From: Bacteroidia bacterium
GTDB lineage: Bacteria; Bacteroidota; Bacteroidia; AKYH767-A; OLB10
Length of the DNA stretch: 64,000 nt
Direction: 5' to 3'
Assembly (NCBI GenBank): GCA_037045145.1
Contig: JBAOIA010000011.1
Location: 1,674,001-1,738,000, forward strand
The notes under the pieces are model-generated. The model did no database searches. It worked only from the letters and a program-made list of their open reading frames with translations, and was not told the origin of the DNA. This document shows positions 26,001-31,132 of this stretch, piece after piece. A program made the position numbers and the translations under genes. Each line of letters starts with the position of its first letter. The stretch's first letter is position 1.

Positions 26001-28945
26001 CCATTACTCCATGTATAAGAATATGGCCCTGTACCACCATTAACTGTAAGCGAAACAGCGCCAGTTGCATTGCCAAAGCAGTTTACATTGGTGCCAGTGG
26101 CAGATGTGGTTAATGATGCAGAAGGTTGAGCTACATTGATTGAGTTTTGCGATGAAGTACATCCGTTTGCATCTGTAACAGTGACACTATAAACACCGGC
26201 AACTATGTTGCTTAAGTTTTGTGATGTTGCACCTGTATTCCAAGAATAGCTGTAAGGTGATGTTCCGCCATTAACAGTTACATTTATTGAACCTGTTGCG
26301 TTATCGAAACAATCAACTGCAACCGGATTTGCGGAAGAAGTTAATGCAGCTGAAGGTTGTGTAACAGCAATAGAAGCTTGTGTTGATGTACATCCTTTAG
26401 AGTCTGTTACGGTAACCGTATAGTTTCCTGCTGCAATGTTGCTGATGTTCTGTGATGTTGCGCCATTGCTCCATGAGTAGGAGTAAGGTGCTGTGCCACC
26501 CGAAACATTAAGGTTGATTTCACCTGAAGCATTTCCAAAACAATTAACATTCACTGCCGTTGGTGTTGCAGTTAAAGCTGCAGCCGGTTGACTGATGTTT
26601 ATTGAGGTTTGAGAGGTTGTACATGCGTTGGCATCTGTAACAGTCACAGTATAGTTTCCTGCTGTTAATCCGGTAACCGATGCACTGGTTGCGCCTGTGT
26701 TCCATAAATAGGTATATGGTGATGTGCCACCGGATGCTGTTACCGAAATTGATCCGTTGTTTCCACCATAACAATTTACATTAACCTTAGAATTGCTTAA
26801 TGATAATGCTGCTGATGGTTGTGTAATTCCAATTGAACTTTGCGTACTTGTACAGCCTTTTGAATCTGTAACTGTAACAGTATAGTTGCCTGCTGTCAGT
26901 CCGGTGATGTTTTGTGTTGAGGCGCCATTACTCCATGTGTAATTATACGGAGCTGTTCCACCATTAACAGTAAGATTAATTGAGCCTGTAGCACCACCAA
27001 AGCAGCCAACACCTGTCGCACTTGCTGATGCTGATAAAGCTGCTGCAGGTTGTGTTAATGTTGCTGTTGCTGTTGCACTGCAATTTTGTGAACTTGTAAC
27101 GGTAACTGTATAAGTGCCGGCACCAACATTATTTAAGTTCTGCGAAGAGGCACCATTGCTCCATGAGTAAGTATAAGGTGCTGAACTGTTGGAAACACTT
27201 GTAGTAATTCCACCGGTCTGCTGACCATAGCAATTAATGTTTGTTCCGGTTAAACTTACTTGTGGTGATTTGCGAAGATTTACAATTATAGTGTCTTTTA
27301 CATTTGTACAAACATTTTTTGGCCCCATAACTAGTGTTACAGAACCTGCATTAATGTCTGCTGCAGATGGAATGTAGTATCCGTTTTTAACTGTATCACT
27401 TGGGCTAAACTGACCCGTTCCTGAGGTTGTCCATTTTACTGCACCGGTAAAGCTTGATTGTGAGTATGCAATGGTTCCATTAAATGATATTGAATCTTGT
27501 CCACCTCCTTTGGTGCAGACATTTTTATCTGTTCCTGCACTGTTAACTAAATAGTCTGGCAGGTTGATAATTGTTTTTGAACTTAGTTTATGTGCAAACC
27601 ACCAGGTATTAATGGTGTTGCTTTCACCAATAGTATTTTGGTCAGAGTTGGCAGGGCTTGATGTCCACGTATGGCAAGGTGATGGGCAACCACCAAGGTT
27701 TGTTAAACCACCAATCAAAACGTCATCATAGAATAATGAATCCACAAACTGAGCACTACCCGGACGAATTACCGACATAGAGAATCCTGTTTCATGATTT
27801 TCTACATCATACATTGGCAGGTTTACCAATCCTGATTCAATACTTAATATAACTGATACGGGATTTCCAACAGGAATTAAATTTCCTAAGCCATCTTTTC
27901 CATCCCAATACAGACAGCTGGAGCCTGAAGGGACTTGTGGAAAGAATAATTTTCGATCTGCTGTACCGGCATCATATTTATTATTGTTATTTCTATCAAT
28001 TACAACTGTAACGTCAGATGTTTTTATTAAGCCAACATTGATGCAAATAGAATCTCTGACGCAGCGCTCCAATGTTGGAGGCCCTGTTAAGAACGACATT
28101 GAGCCATTAGGATATGCTATAATGTCCGGATCGGTAAGAAATAGACGATATTCAACCGGAACAGAAAATCCGGTTTTAGACCTTCTGTCATTTGTTGCAT
28201 TTCCTGTATTGGTTGTACCAAAGCGGTTGCAGGAAACACGAAATTTAAATGGTTTGATACCATTCAGGTCAACTTTGGTAACCGAGCTATCTTGTCCATA
28301 AATAAAGAATGATCCGAAAAACGGATTTGAATAAGATTCGGTATTGAAACCCCAGTTTTTTGAAAATAAACGACCGGTTATTTTAGTGTTAGTAGAAGTA
28401 TTAACAACTGTTACATCAAATATACCCAAGCTTAATTCAGTGTTATTGCTTGTAGTGGTTCCATTATCTTTATTGAACTCTATATAATATGCGCCTGATA
28501 GGCCAACGGTAGGATTACAAACAAATCCATTATATCCTGCAGCATTAATTACATTTGGCCCGGCAATTGCCTGTGAGTGATATCTGATGAACCCTTGTGC
28601 ATTACTGGTCGGTAATAGCTGAGGTCCAAAAATGATATTTCCGTTGGGGTCTTTAATACGCACATACCAATTTGTGTTTGTTGAGCGCTGTCCAATACCA
28701 AAATAGATTTTTTCTTGTGCGGGATTATTTATCCGCACATAGAGCCTGTTTTCATCATTGGCCGAATAGCCTGCAAATGTACCATAGGTAGTTTGTGTAT
28801 TTAGAATCATAAGATTCGTTGCCTTTGTTGTATCTGGCTTAAACTGTGGCGATCCGTCAGCATATACTTTATCATGGCTGACCATTAAAAACAAAGCAAA
28901 TAACAGCGATGCTGTCATCAACTTTAATTGAAATTTCTGAATCAT
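17048..28945 (-). CDS. Giant SprB-like cell-surface adhesin with 41 SprB repeats and gliding-motility-type C-terminal domain
   Basis: From the ATG at 28945 this is a protein of about 3,965 residues; upstream in-frame ATGs at 28966 and 29014 are alternatives. I chose 28945 because it gives a compact signal peptide (MIQKFQLKLM to KVYADG). An N-terminal region of about 560 residues of unknown fold is followed by 41 tandem SprB repeats of about 75-77 residues. Each has an N-x-x-C-(F/Y)-G opening, a GGTxPYxYxWSNG core and a TDANGC end. Next is an Ig/PKD-like stretch (FCVGGKVTLNATV; PNPIATPKASTTYTVTIRS is similar). The C-terminal CHU_C/type B T9SS domain carries VPTGFSPDGNAVND and IYNRWGNLVYK. It is expected to be displayed on the cell surface for gliding or adhesion. 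It heads a unit with the PorP/SprF-like and PorE-like genes. Confidence 0.93.
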   Translation of the reverse strand: MIQKFQLKLMTASLLFALFLMVSHDKVYADGSPQFKPDTTKATNLMILNTQTTYGTFAGYSANDENRLYVRINNPAQEKIYFGIGQRSTNTNWYVRIKDPNGNIIFGPQLLPTSNAQGFIRYHSQAIAGPNVINAAGYNGFVCNPTVGLSGAYYIEFNKDNGTTTSNNTELSLGIFDVTVVNTSTNTKITGRLFSKNWGFNTESYSNPFFGSFFIYGQDSSVTKVDLNGIKPFKFRVSCNRFGTTNTGNATNDRRSKTGFSVPVEYRLFLTDPDIIAYPNGSMSFLTGPPTLERCVRDSICINVGLIKTSDVTVVIDRNNNNKYDAGTADRKLFFPQVPSGSSCLYWDGKDGLGNLIPVGNPVSVILSIESGLVNLPMYDVENHETGFSMSVIRPGSAQFVDSLFYDDVLIGGLTNLGGCPSPCHTWTSSPANSDQNTIGESNTINTWWFAHKLSSKTIINLPDYLVNSAGTDKNVCTKGGGQDSISFNGTIAYSQSSFTGAVKWTTSGTGQFSPSDTVKNGYYIPSAADINAGSVTLVMGPKNVCTNVKDTIIVNLRKSPQVSLTGTNINCYGQQTGGITTSVSNSSAPYTYSWSNGASSQNLNNVGAGTYTVTVTSSQNCSATATATLTQPAAALSASASATGVGCFGGATGSINLTVNGGTAPYNYTWSNGASTQNITGLTAGNYTVTVTDSKGCTSTQSSIGITQPSAALSLSNSKVNVNCYGGNNGSISVTASGGTSPYTYLWNTGATSASVTGLTAGNYTVTVTDANACTTSQTSINISQPAAALTATPTAVNVNCFGNASGEINLNVSGGTAPYSYSWSNGATSQNISNIAAGNYTVTVTDSKGCTSTQASIAVTQPSAALTSSANPVAVDCFDNATGSINVTVNGGTSPYSYSWNTGATSQNLSNIVAGVYSVTVTDANGCTSSQNSINVAQPSASLTTSATGTNVNCFGNATGAVSLTVNGGTGPYSYTWSNGATTQNISNIVAGNYTVTVTDANGCTSSQNAIGITQPSAALNSSVAATQNINCFGSGTGSINIAVSGGTTPYSFNWSNGATTQNLTNLTSGTYSVTITDAKGCTSSTNNITLSQPSAAISANIQSMQNVSCNGGGNGALNLTVTGGTSPYTYLWSNGATTQNINGLSSGIYNVTITDSKGCELQATGTVSQPANALSASISSSQNVLCFGGNNAHINLSVSGGTSPYSFIWSNGATTQNISNITAGNYTVTVSDDNGCIYTINKNISQPSGALAASVSASTEVSCFGLSNGSINVAVNGGTSPYTFIWSTGASTQNVSGLIAGNYTVTVTDANGCITSLNKTVSQPSATLVASLESSEEVSCNGGANGIININVAGGTSPYSYSWSNGATTQNILNLTSGTYTVTVTDANNCTATLTKAIGQPAQALNASIAATQNVNCFGGNNASISITVGGGTTPYSYNWSNGATSQNISGLTAGSYSVTITDINGCTTSAIQTITQPAQALSASVTASQNISCYNVPNGSMSVTATGGTTTYTYLWNNGAATSSITGLAAGSYTVTITDANGCTTTANKTITQPSAQLDASITSSTNVSCFGLSNGAVSINANGGTTPYTYAWSNGATTQNITGLSSGAYTVTVTDNNGCTTTETATVSQPVQALNASVSSSQNVNCFGGNNAAIQLSISGGTTPYSYNWSNGATTQNLLGITSGTYTVTVTDANNCTATLTKTITQPSQALAASVANSQNASCYGQNNGNINLTVSGGTSPYTYSWSNGATTQNINDLTAGSYSVTVTDANGCTTQVNAITISQPAAALATAINTTDVLCFGLSTGAISTTVSGGTAPYTYVWNTGATTSGLSNINSGTYSVTVTDAQGCTTSQAAIQVNQPVAILDANVATNVSVLCFGGNNGSLTLAVSGGTAPYSYLWSNGATTQNITSITAGTYSVTITDANNCSKAITGVLVNQPDNPLTTSVASSQNVACNGGGNGSITLNVAGGTLPYTYNWSNGATTQNISGLYAGTYNVSITDANGCTAAATGVVNQPSGALSSSVASSQDILCYGGSNGSVTLSVVGGTAPYTYSWSNGATTQNLSNLTAGNYAVTVTDANNCISQSSVVISQPSGALTASVTSSQNILCYNQSTGSIDVSVTGGTAPFTYNWSNGATSQDITNITAGTYSVSITDANGCTTQMSGIVLTQPTALLALTTQPTQVNCYSDNTGSININVTGGTSPYAYNWSNGATTQNITSLAAGTYSVTVTDANGCTSASNAIQITQPSAALSNTFAAQNINCYNVNTGAINVTVSGGTSPYTYNWSNGASSQNLSNLAAGTYTLTITDANGCTSSTGSVTITQPAAALAYTFTTSDAGCFGNNTGGVDLTVSGGTAPYTFTWSNGATTEDITGVSSGTYVVTITDGNGCTNTSASITVSQPAGALNASVASSQNINCFGNNTGAINLNVNGGTAPYSYNWSNGATTQNITNIGAGTYSVTITDANGCSNLLSGISLTQPEGALTTAITGTQNVNCYGQSTGNITLNVNGGTAPYSYNWSNGAITQNLSSLSAGTYSVSVTDANGCTSSINNIIISEPAAVLFGSVNSAVNVNCTGGNNGSISLNVSGGTSPFSYNWSNGATSQNISGLTSGSYAVTITDANGCTFSLSEIITQPSTSLSSAITSSQNINCYGNATGSIDLSANGGTTPYNYNWSNGATSEDLNAIAAGTYTVTITDANGCTSSQSAILTQPSATLTSSINNLTNVGCYGQSTAAILINVNGGTTPYSYLWSDGSANQNLTGVGAGNYTVNITDANGCTTSIAGIAISQPAAGLGATVTSNQNVSCTGGGNGSIDITVNGGTMPYTFNWSNGSTSEDISNLATGAYSVTITDANGCTYSLTENVGQPASNLSTSIQSSQNVDCYSNATGAIDLNASGGTTPYTFVWSNGATTEDIAGLASGVYTVTVTDANGCYNNQTVTISQPAGALSSSITGMQNILCFGNNTGNIDLTITGGTTPYIFNWSNGANTEDLSNIAAGTYNVTVTDANNCTVQQNITLTQPAAALTSNITSTSPVLCFGGNTGSANLDIQGGTTPYTIMWSNGSTAQNQLSLSAGNYNVTITDANGCTSNQSATINQPQDSISGGISSIGNIGCFGNSSGNIDLTVNGGTTPYTYLWNTGQTTQDLNNITSGLYEVTVTDQNGCTWSISANLSQPALALSNNLSLQQNVNCFGGNNGAINTNPVGGTSPYTYFWSNGNNTQNISNLASGWYSVTVTDANGCSATDSMEIQQPAAAVAATYQMTSSVSCFGGNNGAIDVTVTGGTMPYSYAWNTGDVTEDLSNLTAGNYTVSITDANGCTFSLVTTVTQPNGPLSPSIVMTPVGCFADSTGAINLTVTGGTPPYQYYWSNGDTTANLTNLTGGSYSVYIVDSNSCIAQTSTYVPSPEGALYAFPVVTNLNCSSLTSGSIILNPTGGTVPYSYSWSNGDTTENLVNIGAGQYTVTITDSAGCTYSQNFTINGPTQALALSGQQNNINCHGNNTGSASVTASGGIPPYSYIWTNGMTTPSISNLSAGNYKVIVTDSYNCSTDTVFVITQPDSILSNIISATQIPCYGLNNGSISVTTLGGTPAYTYQWNNGSSSSQLSNLTPGTYSLTVTDQKGCIDQQTVTITQPAFALTASSTANEANCLTGNGANIDLTVAGGTQPYAYIWSNGLTYQSLTNVGAGTYSVSITDANGCTVQQTQVVTDISVFNMNADGPTEFCVGGKVTLNATVVQNGSYQWYVNGQILPGATSPSLTTPAAGVYTVSLTNSCGSFNSTPVEVKVNSVSGYTVSPGMMICPNNGEIAQLFATGGSWYSWHPGAGLNDSTIANPIATPKASTTYTVTIRSNEGCEVVSEVMVSVICDTLFVPTGFSPDGNAVNDTYVIDGLSKYPGNLLYIYNRWGNLVYKKRDYDNSWDGSSNVAGVYLGQQLPNGTYYFILDLNDGKKPMQGYLTLKR
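17801..27270 (-). repeat. Array of 41 SprB-type coding repeats
   Basis: About 9.47 kb inside the giant adhesin gene consists of head-to-tail units of about 225-231 bases. I counted 41 by reading the protein. Units differ from each other at many bases, so this is an old array rather than a recent expansion. The most conserved codons cover the WSNG core and the TDANGC end. Two Cys are kept in nearly every unit, and I found no Arg in any unit. Confidence 0.88.
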
Positions 28946-29030
28946 TTTGTTTATAAAAGTTAACATCTTTCCCATAAGTTGGTGCGATTTTAAAACACTG
29001 ATATGGGCATTCAACGTGAATGTGCAATGT

Positions 29031-29095
29031 AAGGTTACAGGGTATTTAGTTTTGTAATGCTATTTGAAAAATATTATTGAATTTGATGTAACCTT
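29031..29095. promoter_or_regulatory. Nine-base inverted repeat in divergent intergenic region
   Basis: AAGGTTACA (29031-29039) and TGTAACCTT (29087-29095) are perfect inverted copies 47 bases apart. They lie between the giant adhesin gene and the divergent small secreted-protein gene. They could be paired half-sites for a regulator; this is inference only. Confidence 0.35.
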
Positions 29096-29151
29096 GTTTG
29101 AAAAGTGCCGTATTAACCGGAAAAACATTATCAAGTTTAAATATTCCAGAA

Positions 29152-29532
29152 ATGAAAAAGATTATATTCAGTTTGTTTTTTGTCATTGCTGCATTTGCAG
29201 TAAAAGCACAAACCATTATCGGTAAAGTTGATGTAGATGGTATTCCCCAATTTACAGCAGCAATATCTGATTGCAAAAGCGAACTACAAAAAATATCAAG
29301 TAATAAAGGATCGTTTGCTTCCATAAAATTGCAGGATATCACGTTTTCTCAAATGTCAAAAGGTCAATATTGTTTAACAGCTTATGAGAAAGATGCAACA
29401 GGAAAAGTAGCACGTGGAATCAGAGTTGAATGCAAACAGGATGATGAGAATAATTTAATCATCACTCCGGCTTCAAATGTTGAAACTACAACAGGTAAAG
29501 CATTTGCAAAAATTAACACTTCGATACAATAA
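29152..29532 (+). CDS. Small secreted protein of unknown function
   Basis: This gene encodes 126 residues from the ATG at 29152. The signal peptide MKKIIFSLFFVIAAFAVKAQ is clear, and the preceding TTG-started extension would bury it. The mature part of about 106 residues has a mixed strand pattern, with two or three Cys (SDCKSELQK, GQYCLTAYEK, VECKQDDEN). I recognise no domain and no T9SS sorting tail. It is most likely periplasmic, or exported by another route. It is divergent from the giant adhesin gene across about 200 bases and ends at a bidirectional terminator facing isocitrate dehydrogenase. Confidence 0.75.
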   Translation: MKKIIFSLFFVIAAFAVKAQTIIGKVDVDGIPQFTAAISDCKSELQKISSNKGSFASIKLQDITFSQMSKGQYCLTAYEKDATGKVARGIRVECKQDDENNLIITPASNVETTTGKAFAKINTSIQ

Positions 29533-29551
29533 TATTGTAATTTGGAATAAT

Positions 29552-29581
29552 AAAAAAGGGAGCCCGTAAGCTCCCTTTTTT
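29552..29581. terminator. Bidirectional intrinsic terminator
   Basis: The stem GGGAGC (29558-29563) and GCTCCC (29570-29575) surrounds the loop CCGTAA. Six A's precede it and a T-run follows. It lies between the 3' ends of the small secreted-protein gene and the convergent icd gene and can serve both. Confidence 0.9.
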
Positions 29582-29595
29582 AATTTTAATCTATT

Positions 29596-30819
29596 TTATT
29601 TTTGAAGTTTTTTCTTCAGATTGGTATCAATGACGGAAAGAAAATCTTCAGTATGCAGATAATGTTCCGGCTTTGTTTCATTACCATAAATACATACTGC
29701 AAGGTCTTTAGTCATCTTGCCGTTTTCTACGGTTTCCACACAAACTTCTTCTAATGCTCTGGCAAAATTTATTAGTGCAGCATTGTTATCTAATTTACCT
29801 CTGAAATCAAGTCCTCTAGTCCAGGCAAATATTGAAGCTATGGGATTTGTAGATGTAGGTTTTCCTTTCTGATGTTCGCGGAAGTGGCGTGTTACAGTTC
29901 CATGTGCGGCTTCTGCCTCCATGGTTTTTCCATCTGGTGTAATCAATGTTGATGTCATCAGGCCAAGTGAGCCAAATCCTTGTGCCACTGTATCGCTCTG
30001 CACATCTCCATCATAATTTTTACATGCCCAAACAAAATTGCCATTCCATTTTAAAGCACTGGCAACCATATCGTCAATCAAACGATGTTCATAGGTGATA
30101 GTTTTTGCTTCAAACTTAGGTTTAAATTCCTTCTCATATACTTCTTGAAATATATCTTTAAATCTTCCATCATATTTTTTAAGAATGGTATTTTTTGTTG
30201 AAAGATATAATGGCCATCCTTTTTGTAGTGCCACATTAAAACACGATTGTGCAAAACCTCTAATGGATTCATCTGTATTATACATTGCAAGTGCAACGCC
30301 ATTGCCTTTGAAGTTAAATACTTCATGTTCGATAGTGCCATCTTCACCTTCAAACTTGATGGTGAGTTTGCCTTTGCCTTTTGTCAGAAAATCTGTTGCG
30401 CGGTACTGATCACCAAATGCATGACGACCAATGCAGATTGGCGCTGTCCAGTTTGGCACCAAGCGTGGAATATTTTTACAAACTATTGGCTCACGAAAAA
30501 CAGTCCCGTCAAGAATGTTTCTGATAGTGCCATTAGGCGATTTCCACATTTGTTTCAGACTAAATTCTTTAACACGTGCTTCATCGGGTGTAATAGTGGC
30601 ACATTTTATTCCTACATTATATTTTTTAATTGCCTCAGCAGCTTCTACTGTTACTTTATCATCAGTAGCATCGCGATGTTCCATGCCAAGGTCGTAATAT
30701 TTAATGTCAATGTCTAGGTAGGGTAGTATGAGTTTATCTTTAATAAACTTCCAGATTACTCTTGTCATCTCATCGCCATCCAATTCAACTACAGGATTTA
30801 ATACTTTAATTTTCTCCAT
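29596..30819 (-). CDS. icd: NADP-dependent isocitrate dehydrogenase
   Basis: This 407-residue cytoplasmic enzyme converts isocitrate to 2-oxoglutarate, CO2 and NADPH in the citric acid cycle. The sequence is of the eukaryotic-like homodimeric IDH type. It begins VLNPVVELDGDEMTRVIW, has SPNGTIRNILDGTVFREP as the isocitrate-binding segment, and GRHAFGDQYRATDF. The metal-binding and NADP-binding part includes DDMVASALKWNG, NYDGDVQSDTVAQGFGSLG and EAAHGTVTRHFREHQKG. The length fits the family (about 400-415). I use the ATG at 30819; a TTG at 30849 would add ten residues that do not match the family start. The gene is monocistronic on this strand and convergent with the small secreted-protein gene. 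Confidence 0.97.
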   Translation of the reverse strand: MEKIKVLNPVVELDGDEMTRVIWKFIKDKLILPYLDIDIKYYDLGMEHRDATDDKVTVEAAEAIKKYNVGIKCATITPDEARVKEFSLKQMWKSPNGTIRNILDGTVFREPIVCKNIPRLVPNWTAPICIGRHAFGDQYRATDFLTKGKGKLTIKFEGEDGTIEHEVFNFKGNGVALAMYNTDESIRGFAQSCFNVALQKGWPLYLSTKNTILKKYDGRFKDIFQEVYEKEFKPKFEAKTITYEHRLIDDMVASALKWNGNFVWACKNYDGDVQSDTVAQGFGSLGLMTSTLITPDGKTMEAEAAHGTVTRHFREHQKGKPTSTNPIASIFAWTRGLDFRGKLDNNAALINFARALEEVCVETVENGKMTKDLAVCIYGNETKPEHYLHTEDFLSVIDTNLKKKLQK

Positions 30820-31086
30820 TCGATTAACTATTTTAAAAATGAGCGACAAAAATAATGTTTTATATTTCTATTTTTTTGCCTGTAACCTATTTTATCAGCC
30901 TGATTTTATGTATACCAATGATTTGAGATTTGCTGTCAGGTGTAATAGTTTATTGCTCCATAAGCTACCAAAGAAATGAAAAATCGCTATCATTGTAAGT
31001 GACACATTTTCAATGATAACGGTATAGTTTAATACTAAATAAATGAAAAAAATTAAGACCCTGTTACATTCCTGCTTATTACAACT

Positions 31087-31114
31087 TTTGATATAGCTTA
31101 TTTATTTAGATTTG
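31087..31114 (+). promoter_or_regulatory. Candidate Bacteroidota promoter (TTTG - TAGATTTG)
   Basis: TTTG (31087-31090) and TAGATTTG (31107-31114) resemble the -33 and -7 elements, with 16 bases between them. The start codon of the TonB-dependent receptor follows 19 bases later. The 283-base gap after icd has no other credible feature. Confidence 0.5.
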
Positions 31115-31132
31115 CCACCCTAATTATAAAAT

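Noticed and set aside
19159..27000. Several open frames on both strands inside the giant adhesin gene
   Set aside because: They recur with the repeat period, carry no known domains and follow codon bias of the adhesin frame, so they are shadows.
17801..27270. CRISPR-like or satellite DNA array
   Set aside because: The periodic units are coding repeats of about 225-231 bases in one long open frame, with amino-acid-level conservation and no identical short repeats with unique spacers.
30728..30979. Possible small plus-strand gene over the start of icd
   Set aside because: Most of it is antisense to icd and it ends in AT-rich noncoding DNA; no recognisable product.
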